Origin: Peribacillus frigoritolerans
GTDB taxonomy: Bacteria > Bacillota > Bacilli > Bacillales > DSM-1321
DNA: 64,000 nucleotides
Assembly (NCBI RefSeq): GCF_040250305.1
Contig: NZ_CP158190.1
Span: 2,512,001-2,576,000, forward strand
Direction of reading: 5' to 3'
Part shown: positions 9,509 to 19,269 of the stretch, in pieces
How positions within the stretch are numbered: position 1 is the first letter of the stretch
Layout of the letters: each line of letters begins with the position of its first letter
The notes under the pieces: generated by a model
The model's input: only the letters and a program-made list of their open reading frames with translations
Told to the model about the DNA's origin: nothing
Databases searched by the model: none
Translations under genes and position numbers: made by a program

Positions 9509-9721
9509 ATGGCAGAATTAAAGGCAAGCATGGCAGGAAGCGTTTGGAAAATCGTGGCGAACGAGGGGCAAAGTGTAACCGATGGACAGGATATCATTAT
9601 CTTGGAATCTATGAAAATGGAAATCCCCATTGCAGCCGAGGAAGCTGGCACCATTAAAGAACTTAAAGTGAATGAGGGGGATTTCGTAAATGAGGGCGAC
9701 GTTTTGGCCGTCATTGAATAA
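9509..9721 (+). CDS. yngHB: Biotin carboxyl carrier protein
   Basis: A 70-residue biotinyl domain. The biotinylation motif ESMKMEIP is centred near residue 35, followed by the usual hairpin repeat (VNEGDFVNEGDVLAVIE). It carries carboxybiotin between the YngH and YngE partners. The ribosome binding site is AGGAGG. Confidence 0.93.
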   Translation: MAELKASMAGSVWKIVANEGQSVTDGQDIIILESMKMEIPIAAEEAGTIKELKVNEGDFVNEGDVLAVIE

Positions 9722-9738
9722 AGGGACGGAGGGGTAAG

Positions 9739-10638
9739 ATGAATTGGCCTGAAAAAGTGACAATTAAGGAAGTGGGTCCGCGCGACGGGCTGCAAAATGA
9801 AAAGGTCATGATACCTGCACAAAGCAAAATGGATTGGATCGATCAGCTCTCTGATACAGGATTATCTTATATAGAGGTGACTTCTTTCGTCCATCCAAAG
9901 TGGATTCCCCAATTGAGTGATGCCGCCCTGGTGGCTAAGGGAATAAAGCGCAATCCCGGTATCACTTATGCGGCCCTTGTACCCAATCAAAGAGGACTGG
10001 AGTCGGCCCTTGAAGCCAATATCGATGAAATTTCCGTGTTCATGTCATCCAGTGAAACGCATAATCTTAAAAATATCAATAAGTCGATTTCCGATACCTT
10101 TCCAATAATGAAGGATGTCATCGGGACAGCAGCTAACAGCGGGAAAACGGTTAGGGGCTATATTTCAACCGTTTTCGGCTGTCCTTATGAAGGGGAGGTT
10201 TCGATCGAACAGGTTTTCCGTGTTTGTGATCAACTTTTTGACTATGGAATCAATGAAGTCTCACTGGGTGATACCATTGGGGTCGCTTCTCCAAGACAGG
10301 TTGCACTGTTCCTTGAACAGGCTGTAAAAAGATATGATATAAGCCGGATTGCCCTCCATTTTCATGATACAAGGGGAATGGCACTCGCAAATGTTCTTGA
10401 ATCACTTAATTATGGTGTGGACACTTTCGACTCTTCGCTCGGAGGTTTAGGAGGATGCCCGTATGCACCAGGTGCGAGCGGAAACGTGGCAACGGATGAC
10501 CTGATTCATATGCTACATAAAATGGGAATTCACACGGGAATCAATCCAGAAAAACTAATGAAGGCTGCGGCCATGATGCAAAGCTTTTTGGAAAAACCAT
10601 TGCCAAGCCATCAGATGGCTGTTTATAACGCACAATAA
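9739..10638 (+). CDS. yngG: Hydroxymethylglutaryl-CoA lyase
   Basis: A 299-residue TIM-barrel lyase that splits HMG-CoA into acetyl-CoA and acetoacetate, the last step of leucine breakdown. The N-terminal EVGPRDGLQNE metal and substrate motif and the C-terminal active-site loop GGLGGCPYAPGASGN with the catalytic cysteine are both intact. It starts 17 bases after the carrier protein gene. Confidence 0.93.
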   Translation: MNWPEKVTIKEVGPRDGLQNEKVMIPAQSKMDWIDQLSDTGLSYIEVTSFVHPKWIPQLSDAALVAKGIKRNPGITYAALVPNQRGLESALEANIDEISVFMSSSETHNLKNINKSISDTFPIMKDVIGTAANSGKTVRGYISTVFGCPYEGEVSIEQVFRVCDQLFDYGINEVSLGDTIGVASPRQVALFLEQAVKRYDISRIALHFHDTRGMALANVLESLNYGVDTFDSSLGGLGGCPYAPGASGNVATDDLIHMLHKMGIHTGINPEKLMKAAAMMQSFLEKPLPSHQMAVYNAQ

Positions 10639-10657
10639 GAGAAATTGAGGTGAATTT

Positions 10658-11440
10658 ATGACTTCATTAGTTGAAATCAGTCATGAAGAAAAGGGAATTG
10701 CCCTCGTGACTTTGAATCGGCCGGATGCTGCTAATGCCTTATCCACGGAATTGCTTCATTGCTTGGTTGAAGTGCTCGAGGAATTGAAAAGTGATTCCAA
10801 TTTACGAACAGTCATTATAACTGGGTCAGGTGAAAAGGCGTTTTGTGCAGGTGCGGACCTTAAGGAACGAGCAGGTATGAATGAGGATAAAGTCAGGGAG
10901 ACAGTCAAGTTGATTGGAGATACGATTACGGCTGTGGAAAACCTTCCAGTTCCGGTCATCGCCGCGATTAACGGTTCGGCTTTTGGCGGAGGGCTGGAGT
11001 TGGCACTCGCTTGTGACATACGAATCGCATCTGAAACGGCGAAGGTGGGACTGACAGAAACATCGTTAGGCATCATCCCAGGCGCCGGCGGTACACAGCG
11101 ACTGCCGCGTATAGTCGGAATGCCGACAGCGAAAGAACTGATTTATACGGCTAGGAGATTGGATGCAAAAACGGCAAATGCCTTGAAAATCATCAGTCAT
11201 GTATATTCACCCCAACATTTACTTGAGGAAGCGAAAAAATTGGCTAAGGAAATTGCAGTCAATGCCCCATTGGCACTCCGGGCTGCAAAAGCGGCGATCA
11301 ATCAAGGGGCTGAGACTGATTTGAAATCAGGATTGCAAATTGAAAAAGACTGCTATCAGACAACTTTAAAAACCCGTGACCGACTGGAGGGTCTGTCAGC
11401 ATTCAAGGAAAAGCGCAAACCCGTATTTAAGGGTCAATGA
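10658..11440 (+). CDS. yngF: Enoyl-CoA hydratase, probably methylglutaconyl-CoA hydratase
   Basis: A 260-residue crotonase-fold protein. The CoA-binding AFCAGADLKER and oxyanion motif AAINGSAFGGGLELALACD (near residue 105) and the acid-base segment TETSLGIIPGAGGTQRLPR are present. In this cluster it should hydrate 3-methylglutaconyl-CoA to HMG-CoA. The stop codon overlaps a possible early start of the next gene. Confidence 0.9.
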   Translation: MTSLVEISHEEKGIALVTLNRPDAANALSTELLHCLVEVLEELKSDSNLRTVIITGSGEKAFCAGADLKERAGMNEDKVRETVKLIGDTITAVENLPVPVIAAINGSAFGGGLELALACDIRIASETAKVGLTETSLGIIPGAGGTQRLPRIVGMPTAKELIYTARRLDAKTANALKIISHVYSPQHLLEEAKKLAKEIAVNAPLALRAAKAAINQGAETDLKSGLQIEKDCYQTTLKTRDRLEGLSAFKEKRKPVFKGQ

Positions 11441-11463
11441 TTTCAATTGAAGGAGGAACAGGG

Positions 11464-12993
11464 ATGGTAACGACGGATAAACTAACCGAAACGGTTGAGA
11501 CGATTAAAAAAGGCGGTTTAGAAAAATATCATCAAAAAAACGCTGAAAAAGGAAAGCTTTTCGTACGTGAACGGCTCGAGCTGCTTTTCGATGAAGGGGT
11601 TGAAATAGAGGACGCTTTCTTTGCTAATTGTGCCAGTGATGGTCTGCCTGCCGATGGTGTGGTTACAGGCATAGGGAAAATCAATGGTCAGAGGGTCTGT
11701 GTCATGGCCAATGATTCGACTGTAAAAGCTGGTTCTTGGGGAGCAAGAACCGTCGAGAAAATCATTCGCATTCAGGAAACAGCTGAAAAGTTACAGCTGC
11801 CCCTTCTTTATTTAGTCGATTCTGCCGGGGCACGAATTACAGATCAAGTAGAAATGTTTCCGGGACGCCGCGGAGCAGGACGCATCTTTTACAACCAAGT
11901 GAAGTTATCAGGAAAAGTCCCGCAAATTTGTCTATTGTTCGGTCCGTCTGCCGCCGGCGGGGCATATATTCCTGCTTTTTGTGATATCGTCGTAATGGTT
12001 GATGGCAATGCATCCATGTATTTAGGTTCACCGAGAATGGCAGAAATGGTCATTGGCGAAAAGGTGAGTGAAGAGGAAATGGGCGGGGCGAAAATGCATT
12101 GTTCCGTTTCAGGATGCGGGGATGTGCTTGTCAAGTCAGAAGAAGAATCGATTGCGTTTGCGCGCAGGTACTTAAGCTATTTTCCAGGAAATTATCAAGA
12201 AAGGCCGAAAAGCGTAAAACCTGAGCTGCCTGCGGATTTTGAAAAAACGTTGGAAGAACTGATTCCTAAAAATCAGAATGCAGCCTTCAATATGTATGAC
12301 CTGATCGATAGGATTATAGACAGGCAATCGTTTTGTGAAATCAAGAAGCTATTTGCCCCTGAATTAATCACTGGGCTTGCAAGGCTAAATGGACAAACGA
12401 TAGGGATAATAGCCAATCAGCCGCGTGTCAAGGGCGGCGTCCTGTTCCATGATTCAGCTGATAAGGCAGCCAAGTTCATCAATTTATGTGATGCTTTCCA
12501 TATACCGTTGTTGTTCCTGGTGGATATTCCAGGATTCATGATTGGGACGAAGGTCGAACGGGCAGGGATCATTCGCCATGGTGCGAAAATGATTTCGGCC
12601 ATGAGTGAAGCCACGGTTCCCAAGATTTCTGTCATTGTCCGTAAGGCTTATGGTGCTGGACTATACGCGATGGCCGGTCCAGCTTTTGAACCGGACTGCG
12701 TTTTAGCTTTACCGACGGCATTGATAGCGGTCATGGGGGCAGAAGCTGCGGTCAATGCAGTCTATGCCAATAAAATCAATGCAATGGAACCAGAAGAGCG
12801 TCCTAAATTCATCGAACAGAAGCGCAATGAGTATAATGAAGACATCGATATTTACCGCTTAGCCTCCGAGATGATTGTTGATGGCATCATTCAGCCAAAT
12901 GACCTGCGTGATGAATTGAGCGCCCGCTTTGAAGCGTATAGCAGTAAGCAATTGACATTTACCGATCGTAAACATGGGGTCTATCCCGTTTAA
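11464..12993 (+). CDS. yngE: Acyl-CoA carboxyltransferase subunit (methylcrotonyl-CoA carboxylase beta)
   Basis: A 509-residue carboxyltransferase of the propionyl/methylcrotonyl-CoA carboxylase beta family, with two crotonase-like halves. LLYLVDSAGARITDQ and FGPSAAGGAYIPAFCD form the first oxyanion hole and LFLVDIPGFMIGTKVE with KAYGAGLYAMAGP the second. I start it at ATG 11464, seven bases after AGGAGG, rather than at the overlapping ATG 11437. It ends the operon at a strong terminator. Confidence 0.9.
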   Translation: MVTTDKLTETVETIKKGGLEKYHQKNAEKGKLFVRERLELLFDEGVEIEDAFFANCASDGLPADGVVTGIGKINGQRVCVMANDSTVKAGSWGARTVEKIIRIQETAEKLQLPLLYLVDSAGARITDQVEMFPGRRGAGRIFYNQVKLSGKVPQICLLFGPSAAGGAYIPAFCDIVVMVDGNASMYLGSPRMAEMVIGEKVSEEEMGGAKMHCSVSGCGDVLVKSEEESIAFARRYLSYFPGNYQERPKSVKPELPADFEKTLEELIPKNQNAAFNMYDLIDRIIDRQSFCEIKKLFAPELITGLARLNGQTIGIIANQPRVKGGVLFHDSADKAAKFINLCDAFHIPLLFLVDIPGFMIGTKVERAGIIRHGAKMISAMSEATVPKISVIVRKAYGAGLYAMAGPAFEPDCVLALPTALIAVMGAEAAVNAVYANKINAMEPEERPKFIEQKRNEYNEDIDIYRLASEMIVDGIIQPNDLRDELSARFEAYSSKQLTFTDRKHGVYPV

Positions 12994-13004
12994 AGAATTC
13001 AATA

Positions 13005-13038
13005 AACAAGCCCGGTCATCATGACCGGGCTTGTTTTC
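13005..13038 (+). terminator. Strong Rho-independent terminator after yngE
   Basis: AACAAGCCCGGTCA and its exact complement form a 14-base-pair stem with a three-base loop, followed by TTTT. Confidence 0.9.
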
Positions 13039-13121
13039 ATGTAATAAAATAAATGATTATTTAAATAATTAGAAAATTTTTCTGATTTAGAGTTGCTAAA
13101 TCACACAAGGAAGAGTACTAT

Positions 13122-13147
13122 AATTAGTAATTAATGATTTACTAATT
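13122..13147. promoter_or_regulatory. Palindrome over the -10 box of the NAD salvage operon
   Basis: AATTAGTAAT and TTTACTAATT are inverted copies (9 of 10) six bases apart. The left arm overlaps a TATAAT at 13119-13124. Placed 40 bases before the Nudix regulator gene, it is the natural candidate for that protein's own operator. Confidence 0.6.
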
Positions 13148-13187
13148 ACTTGAATTCCAAACTTAGTGAAAGAAAGTGAGAGTTGCC

Positions 13188-13952
13188 ATGGCTCAGCACG
13201 AAAAAAAGAAATATATTACACCAGATGGATACACCGCAGATATTGCGATCTTTACTATTACAACAAAGAAAACGGCAGAGAAAGCCCCGCCTGAAATGTT
13301 TTTGAAGCTATTATTAATCAAACGCGCCACAAAAGATAAGGAAGGAAGCCCCAATGTTGAAGGAGATAAATGGGCTTTACCTGGAGGCTTTGTCAATGCT
13401 GGCGAGACTGCCTATGAAGCAGCCAAACGAGAATTGAAAGAAGAAACGGGCGTAGCTGGATTCCATGTCAAGCATTTCGGGGTTTATGACCGGCCAGGAC
13501 GAGATTCCAGGGGCTGGATCATTTCCAATGCTTTTTATGCCATTGTCCAGGAAGAGTTTCTTCATCAAAGGAAAGCGAATGACGACGCAGCCGAGGTTGA
13601 ATTGTTCACAATTCAGGAAGCTTTACAATTAGATCTTGCATTCGATCATTATACAATTATTAACGATGCGATGAATTTAATGAAAAAAGAAATGGTGCAA
13701 ACGACGATAGCCCAAAAATTCCTGCCGGATGAATTTACACTTTCTGAGCTGCAACGGGTTTTGCTGACAGCCAGAGATGATGCAAAAATCAGTGCAGACT
13801 CACTTTTTTATGCAAAAGCCCCGAAGCTCCCGTTTTTGGAGAAAGTCTTGGATGAAAAAGGAATGCAGAAGAAAACGAAACGGAATTCGTATCGGCCTTC
13901 CCAGCTTTACCGATTTAATGCAGAGGTTGTCATGGACTCTATTTACTATTGA
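13188..13952 (+). CDS. Nudix domain / winged-helix regulator, NrtR-like
   Basis: A 254-residue protein with an N-terminal Nudix domain (intact box GFVNAGETAYEAAKRELKEE, then TGV, residues 65-90) and a C-terminal segment (FTLSELQRVLLTARDD, NSYRPSQLYRFN) that looks like the winged helix of NrtR regulators. NrtR proteins bind ADP-ribose and repress NAD genes; here three NAD salvage genes follow at once. A complete Nudix box means it may also hydrolyse ADP-ribose. ATG 13188 follows AAAGTGAG; the upstream GTG at 13176 overlaps that site. A pure ADP-ribose pyrophosphatase is the alternative. Confidence 0.75.
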   Translation: MAQHEKKKYITPDGYTADIAIFTITTKKTAEKAPPEMFLKLLLIKRATKDKEGSPNVEGDKWALPGGFVNAGETAYEAAKRELKEETGVAGFHVKHFGVYDRPGRDSRGWIISNAFYAIVQEEFLHQRKANDDAAEVELFTIQEALQLDLAFDHYTIINDAMNLMKKEMVQTTIAQKFLPDEFTLSELQRVLLTARDDAKISADSLFYAKAPKLPFLEKVLDEKGMQKKTKRNSYRPSQLYRFNAEVVMDSIYY

Positions 13953-13967
13953 GGGGGAATTGGTGAT

Positions 13968-14519
13968 ATGGGGAAAAAGGCATTGATCAATATAGATTAT
14001 ACGTATGACTTCGTGGCGGATAGGGGTTCATTGACCTGCGGGAAGCCAGGTCAGGATATCGAGAAGGAATTAGTCAATATAACCAGGGATTTTATCAAAC
14101 ACGGCGAATATACAGTATTCGCGATTGATTTACATGAAGAAGGAGACCGCTTACATCCCGAATCGAATTTGTTTCCACCGCATAATATTAGCGGTACAAT
14201 GGGTAGAGACCTATACGGGGCGTTAAAAGAGGAATATGAAACTAATAAAAATCAAAAGAATGTTCATTATATAGATAAAACACGTTATTCGGCCTTTGCA
14301 GGAACGGACCTTGATATCCGCCTGCGGGAACGTCACATCACCGATGTATATTTAGTCGGGGTTTGTACAGATATCTGTATTTTGCATACGGCAATCGACG
14401 CTTATAATCTAGGCTATAATATCTTTGTATATGAAAATGCAGTGGCCTCGTTCAATGATGCCGGTCACCATTGGGCGCTTGGACATTTTAAAGGATCTCT
14501 TGGAGCAACCATTCTATAA
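13968..14519 (+). CDS. pncA: Nicotinamidase (isochorismatase family)
   Basis: A 183-residue cysteine hydrolase that turns nicotinamide into nicotinate. Catalytic Asp10, Lys104 and Cys133 (in LVGVCTDICILHTA) and metal ligands Asp54, His56 and His63 are all in place. It lies 15 bases after the Nudix gene and just before nicotinate phosphoribosyltransferase, as in B. subtilis yueJ-yueK. Confidence 0.9.
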   Translation: MGKKALINIDYTYDFVADRGSLTCGKPGQDIEKELVNITRDFIKHGEYTVFAIDLHEEGDRLHPESNLFPPHNISGTMGRDLYGALKEEYETNKNQKNVHYIDKTRYSAFAGTDLDIRLRERHITDVYLVGVCTDICILHTAIDAYNLGYNIFVYENAVASFNDAGHHWALGHFKGSLGATIL

Positions 14520-14580
14520 TATCCATTCAAGCAACAGAATAGAAGGGAAGCGAATGCTTCTCTTTTGGGAGGAACTATCC

Positions 14581-16050
14581 ATGGAAAAAAAGTACAACGA
14601 CGACAGTTACGCATTACACACTGACCTTTACCAAATCAATATGGCCCAAACTTATTGGCAGGACAAAACACATAACCGAAAGGCAGTTTTCGAGATATTT
14701 TTCAGAAAGCTTCCATTTAATAGCGGATATGCGATTTTTGCGGGACTTGAAAAAATTGTCCATTACCTTCAAAACTTTTCCTTCTCGGAAAGTGATATCG
14801 ACTATTTAAAAAATGATCTGCACTATGATGAAGAATTTTTGAATTATTTGAAGAACATTCGTTTCACGGGAGCGATTCGCTGCATGAAAGAGGGAGAGCT
14901 CGTTTTCGGCAATGAACCGATATTACGGGTGGAGGCACCGCTTGGTGAGGCTCAACTCATTGAAACTGCGTTGCTTAACATTGTGAACTATCACACACTC
15001 GTGGCAACAAAAGCCTCACGCATCAAACAGGTCATCGGTGAAGAATCTGCCCTTGAATTCGGTTCAAGGCGGGCGCAAGAAATGGATGCTGCAATTTGGG
15101 GAGCGAGAGCGGCCTATATTGCTGGCTTTGATTCCACTAGTAATGTACGTGCTGGAAAGCTGTTCGGCATTCCGGTTTCAGGGACGCATGCACATTCCAT
15201 GATCCAAGCTTATAAAGATGAATATACAGCTTTTCATAAATACGCTGTTTCCCATAAAGACTGTGTATTCTTGGTTGATACTTATGATACATTGCGTTCT
15301 GGCATCCCGAATGCAATCCGTGTTGCCAAGGAATTGGGCGATAAAATCAATTTCATTGGCGTCCGTCTTGACAGCGGTGACTTAGCTTACTTATCAAAAG
15401 AAGCACGGCGTATGCTTGATGCTGCAGGGTTCCATGATGCGAAGATTGTCGCTTCAAATGATCTGGATGAATATACGATCATCAATTTGAAACAACAAGG
15501 AGCAAGAATTGACATTTGGGGCATCGGAACCAAATTGATTACGGCTTATGACCAGCCAGCGCTCGGTGCCGTTTATAAAATGGTTTCAATAGAGGGCGAA
15601 GATGGGAATATGAGAGATACCATCAAAATTTCTTCTAACCCTGAAAAGGTTACGACACCTGGTTTAAAACGAGTATACCGAATCATCAATAAAGTGAATC
15701 ATCATGCTGAAGGTGATTACTTGGCGATGGAATATGAGAAGCCGCAGGAACAGGAAAAATTAAAAATGTTTCATCCTGTCCATACCTTCCTAAGTAAATT
15801 CGTCACGGATTTCGATGCGGTTGATCTGCATGTGGATATTTTCAAGGATGGAAGTTTGATTTATGAATTGCCGACCATAGATGAAATCAAGGCCTTCACG
15901 CACAAAAATCTCCAAGTATTATGGCCGGAGTACCTTCGTGCACTGAATCCTGAAGAATACCCGGTAGATCTAAGCCAGGATTGTTGGGATAATAAAATGA
16001 GGAATATAGATGAAGTTAAAGCAAATGTAGAAAGAATGCTAACGAAATGA
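14581..16050 (+). CDS. pncB: Nicotinate phosphoribosyltransferase
   Basis: A 489-residue enzyme of the NAPRTase family ([16 protein letters not shown] at the N-terminus, [13 protein letters not shown] near residue 160, [12 protein letters not shown] near 200, [11 protein letters not shown] near 260). It makes nicotinate mononucleotide from nicotinate and PRPP. Start 14581 is eight bases after GGAGGAAC; the longer frame from 14425 only overlaps pncA in another phase. Confidence 0.93.
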   Translation: MEKKYNDDSYALHTDLYQINMAQTYWQDKTHNRKAVFEIFFRKLPFNSGYAIFAGLEKIVHYLQNFSFSESDIDYLKNDLHYDEEFLNYLKNIRFTGAIRCMKEGELVFGNEPILRVEAPLGEAQLIETALLNIVNYHTLVATKASRIKQVIGEESALEFGSRRAQEMDAAIWGARAAYIAGFDSTSNVRAGKLFGIPVSGTHAHSMIQAYKDEYTAFHKYAVSHKDCVFLVDTYDTLRSGIPNAIRVAKELGDKINFIGVRLDSGDLAYLSKEARRMLDAAGFHDAKIVASNDLDEYTIINLKQQGARIDIWGIGTKLITAYDQPALGAVYKMVSIEGEDGNMRDTIKISSNPEKVTTPGLKRVYRIINKVNHHAEGDYLAMEYEKPQEQEKLKMFHPVHTFLSKFVTDFDAVDLHVDIFKDGSLIYELPTIDEIKAFTHKNLQVLWPEYLRALNPEEYPVDLSQDCWDNKMRNIDEVKANVERMLTK

Positions 16051-16078
16051 CCAATCTATTTTATTAGAAAGCGGGGCT

Positions 16079-16915
16079 ATGCCAATGCGTCCATTACAAA
16101 AAGAAATCGTAAAAAAATTACTTGTCCAACCAACGATCGATCCCGAAGCCGAATTCAGGAAAAGTGTTGATCTTTTAAAAGAGTATATGAAGAAAAATAC
16201 GTTTCTGAAAAGTTTTGTACTTGGGATATCCGGAGGTCAAGATTCAACACTGGCGGGCTATATTGCCCAAACCGCTGCTAATGAATTGAATGAAGAAAAA
16301 AATGGCAGCGACTATAAGTTTGTTGCTGTAAGCTTGCCATATGGAGTACAGGCTGATGAAGATGACAGGCAGCTGGCTTTAAAATTCATCAAGCCAAGCC
16401 AAACGGTTACAGTCAACATCAAGGAAGCGGTGGATGCATCTGTCAAAGCTGTGGAAGAAGCAGTTTCTGAAAAGCTATCGAATTTCTTAAGGGGAAATGT
16501 TAAAGCACGTGAGCGAATGAAGGTGCAATATGATTTAGCCGGGCTATATAAAGGCGTTGTGCTTGGTACGGACCATGCAGCTGAAGCGATCACAGGTTTC
16601 TTTACGAAACATGGTGACGGTGCAGCGGATATCCTTCCTTTATATCGCTTAAATAAAAGGCAAGGAAAAGAAATCCTGAAATTCGTCGGTGCTCCTGAGC
16701 GTCTTTATACGAAAATACCAACGGCCGATTTAGAAGACGACAAACCGTTACTTCCTGATGAAGTGGCTTTAGGCGTTAGCTACGATGAAATCGATGATTA
16801 TCTTGAAGGCAAGGAAATCAGAACGGAAGCTGCCGAAATCATCGAAGGATGGTATACTAAAACCGAACATAAACGCAATGAAGCCATTAATGTTTATGAT
16901 ACTTGGTGGAAATAA
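16079..16915 (+). CDS. nadE: NH3-dependent NAD+ synthetase
   Basis: A 278-residue single-domain enzyme that amidates deamido-NAD. The ATP pyrophosphatase P-loop [10 protein letters not shown] is near residue 52 and [19 protein letters not shown] near 170. It closes the salvage route begun by PncA and PncB. ATG 16085 is an alternative start with better spacing to the GCGGGG site. Confidence 0.93.
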   Translation: MPMRPLQKEIVKKLLVQPTIDPEAEFRKSVDLLKEYMKKNTFLKSFVLGISGGQDSTLAGYIAQTAANELNEEKNGSDYKFVAVSLPYGVQADEDDRQLALKFIKPSQTVTVNIKEAVDASVKAVEEAVSEKLSNFLRGNVKARERMKVQYDLAGLYKGVVLGTDHAAEAITGFFTKHGDGAADILPLYRLNKRQGKEILKFVGAPERLYTKIPTADLEDDKPLLPDEVALGVSYDEIDDYLEGKEIRTEAAEIIEGWYTKTEHKRNEAINVYDTWWK

Positions 16916-16944
16916 AAGAACGAGTGAAATCTGAAATAAGTTAT

Positions 16945-16970
16945 CCCGCATCTAAGATGCGGGTTTTTTT
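16945..16970 (+). terminator. Terminator after nadE
   Basis: CCCGCATCT and AGATGCGGG form a tight hairpin followed by seven T. Confidence 0.88.
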
Positions 16971-17038
16971 GCAAGACTAAGTAGCACCTTGGCCAACACA
17001 TCAGTTATGAAAATTTTACCGGCAAGGGGGAAAACGAA

Positions 17039-18064
17039 ATGTCGACTCTACATATGGATATATCCAGGATTATTGAAGAAACATGCAAGGAAATTAAATT
17101 CTCGGGTGTTATCGGTGTGAAAGCGGGAGATGACCTGATCCATAGCTCAGCACATGGCTATTCCAATCGAGCGGATGAAATCATGAATACGACCGAAACA
17201 AGGTTCGGAATTGCTTCCGGTTGTAAACTGTTTACGGCGATAGCCATTTGCCAGTTAATACAAAAAGGGAAACTTAGGTTCGATTCTAAGCTCAAAGACT
17301 GTGTTCGGATCGTGTTTCCTAATTTCAATCAAAATGTGACCATACATCACCTCTTAACACACACTTCGGGCATCCCTGATTACTTTGATGAAGAAGTGAT
17401 GGATAATTTTGAAGAGCTATGGCAGAAAAATCCGATGTACCATATAAAAAGATTAAAAGATTTCCTGCCAATGTTTCAAGATGAGGTGATGATGTTTGAA
17501 CCCGGGGAAAGATTTCATTACAATAATGCAGGCTATATATTATTAGGCTTGATTGTTGAGGAACTAACTGGACTCAAATTTTCTGAATATATCGACAATA
17601 ACATCTTTCTGCCTTGTGAAATGATAAATTCCGGTTATTTTTCCATGGACCAGCTTCCTAAAAATACTGCATTAGGGTACATAGACGAAGAAAGTGGAGC
17701 ATGGAGAACGAATATTTATTCCCTTCCGATCAAAGGCGGTGCGGATGGAGGGGCGTATATTACCACATCAGATATGTTCAGGTTTTGGGATGGGTTATTT
17801 TCCAATCAGTTACTGAATCAAGAATATACCAATCTCTTATTGGACGCCCATATTGCTGCGGGAGATGAAGGGGAATACTATGGGTATGGTATATGGATCC
17901 GTAAAAAAAATGACGGGATTTTCAAATATCATCTTATGGGGTATGACCCGGGTGTAAGTTTCAATTCTGCGGTATATCCGGCAAATCGATTGAGAACCGT
18001 CATTACTTCAAATGAAAGCATGGGTCCATACCATATTACTTGCGCGATCGAGAAAGAATTATAA
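17039..18064 (+). CDS. Serine hydrolase of the beta-lactamase class C / penicillin-binding-protein fold
   Basis: A 341-residue protein with the SxxK motif at Ser60-Lys63 (IASGCKLFTA), the YxN motif at Tyr161-Asn163 (FHYNNAGYILLG) and HTSGIPDYF near residue 108. No signal peptide or membrane helix is visible, so it is probably a cytoplasmic esterase or peptidase rather than a resistance enzyme. It has its own terminator and no obvious operon partner. Confidence 0.85.
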   Translation: MSTLHMDISRIIEETCKEIKFSGVIGVKAGDDLIHSSAHGYSNRADEIMNTTETRFGIASGCKLFTAIAICQLIQKGKLRFDSKLKDCVRIVFPNFNQNVTIHHLLTHTSGIPDYFDEEVMDNFEELWQKNPMYHIKRLKDFLPMFQDEVMMFEPGERFHYNNAGYILLGLIVEELTGLKFSEYIDNNIFLPCEMINSGYFSMDQLPKNTALGYIDEESGAWRTNIYSLPIKGGADGGAYITTSDMFRFWDGLFSNQLLNQEYTNLLLDAHIAAGDEGEYYGYGIWIRKKNDGIFKYHLMGYDPGVSFNSAVYPANRLRTVITSNESMGPYHITCAIEKEL

Positions 18065-18107
18065 AAACAAATGGAACCTTTCCGCTAATGAAGGGTTCCA
18101 TTTGTTT
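18065..18107 (+). terminator. Long hairpin after the serine hydrolase gene
   Basis: A 17-base arm containing AACAAATGGAACC pairs with GGTTCCATTTGTT across a nine-base loop, starting just after the stop codon. The T run is weak (TTTGTTTA). Confidence 0.7.
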
Positions 18108-18420
18108 ATAGTCAATCTGAATTCATTCAAGTATTTATTAAGAAAGGGAAGAATTCGCATTCAATTGCTCCATTGGTTCCAGAACTTCTGGAGTTTCAAG
18201 GGAAGAACCCCTTCTGTACCCTTATTCAAGAACGAATCTTTAATGATGATGCGGCACACCAATTTTTCATTTATTGTCGGAAATCTTTAAGGAGGTAGCT
18301 TTCTTTAGGTTTCAAGGCTTTTCCAAACAAAGAATTTGTATATTTAAATATCTTGAAGTAGAGTATATTTAATATACTTTATTTTATCCGGTATTTTCCG
18401 ATGGAGGTTCTTTTTACATT
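18108..18420. promoter_or_regulatory. Non-coding stretch with a perfect 17-base palindrome
   Basis: No supported gene. AGTATATT-T-AATATACT (18362-18378) is a perfect inverted repeat 43 bases before the next ATG and could be an operator. GGAGG at 18403 is the only ribosome binding site, with an unusually long spacing of about 13 bases. Confidence 0.4.
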
Positions 18421-18714
18421 ATGAAGGCAAGATATGAACTAGCGAACATGAACTTAACAGTAAGCAATGTAACTTTACGTAATGCTGCGGATAGCTATGT
18501 CCTCTTGAAAGCTGCAGATGATCAAAATAATGAAATCACGATCAAGCTTTCCCACGAACAAGCGGAATTTCTGGAAGCGGAATTAAGGGAAGTAAATCGC
18601 CGCCGCAGGGAAAATAGTCCTGATATAACAGGAAATGACCAGGAACATATTAATGACGACGATTCTTTTAATCTGTTCAGCATTGATTTATTCAATGAAA
18701 ATGAATCGAAGTAA
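18421..18714 (+). CDS. Small hypothetical protein
   Basis: A 97-residue protein I do not recognise. The first 60 residues look like a compact alpha/beta domain (VTLRNAADSYVLLKAADD), followed by an arginine-rich helix (EVNRRRREN) and an acidic tail ending in a hydrophobic patch (NLFSIDLF). It stands alone between two terminator-like regions. Confidence 0.6.
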   Translation: MKARYELANMNLTVSNVTLRNAADSYVLLKAADDQNNEITIKLSHEQAEFLEAELREVNRRRRENSPDITGNDQEHINDDDSFNLFSIDLFNENESK

Positions 18715-18864
18715 TTCCCCGAATCAAATTTGCTTCTCTGTAACCTTCCTTTCCATTTAAGCTGCTGCTACAGAGAATTTATCATTCCCGCCAATACAAA
18801 ATCTGAATTTCCAGTTATTCAAAGGCATTAGGAATGTTTTAAGCAAGGTGACCTATCGTTACCT

Positions 18865-19269
18865 TTATTTTGATTGCTTGAATAAATTCTTCACCAATAG
18901 GAATATGGATGATAGTACAGCAAAAACCATGAAAAATACGATGAACCCCCATAGGCCTATCGCCGCATCTTGAAACTCCATATTCCCCCTGCTGGTAAGG
19001 GCTTGCTGTATTTCAATGGCAAAGACTAAAACAACCATGACTGTAAAGGTATAAAGGAAAGAGAGTATTGTTATCCCAAAACGCATCCGGGCAATTAAAT
19101 TAGATAAAAATAACACGAACAAAAATATGATGATACCGATGATTCCCATTATCCAAAAATGCAGATCTTTGTCCGTTGCATTTGAATTTAATGTGTCGCT
19201 TACAAAGAATAGGATGAAATCGTGAAGATTATTGACGATTTCAGCTAATATCTGGATGATTTCTTTCAT
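18865..19269 (-). CDS. Small membrane protein, four predicted helices
   Basis: A 134-residue protein on the minus strand with hydrophobic segments near residues 15-30, 40-60, 66-88 and 103-128, and a short basic C-terminus (KNLFKQSK). GGAGGTG precedes the ATG. I recognise no family. It has no neighbours in the same orientation. Confidence 0.7.
   Translation of the reverse strand: MKEIIQILAEIVNNLHDFILFFVSDTLNSNATDKDLHFWIMGIIGIIIFLFVLFLSNLIARMRFGITILSFLYTFTVMVVLVFAIEIQQALTSRGNMEFQDAAIGLWGFIVFFMVFAVLSSIFLLVKNLFKQSK

Noticed and set aside
14425..14580. N-terminal extension of nicotinate phosphoribosyltransferase
   Set aside because: It overlaps the nicotinamidase gene in another phase; GGAGGAAC and the family start support 14581.
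18012..18290. 92-residue open frame overlapping the serine hydrolase gene
   Set aside because: It starts inside the previous gene, crosses that gene's terminator, and has no ribosome binding site.
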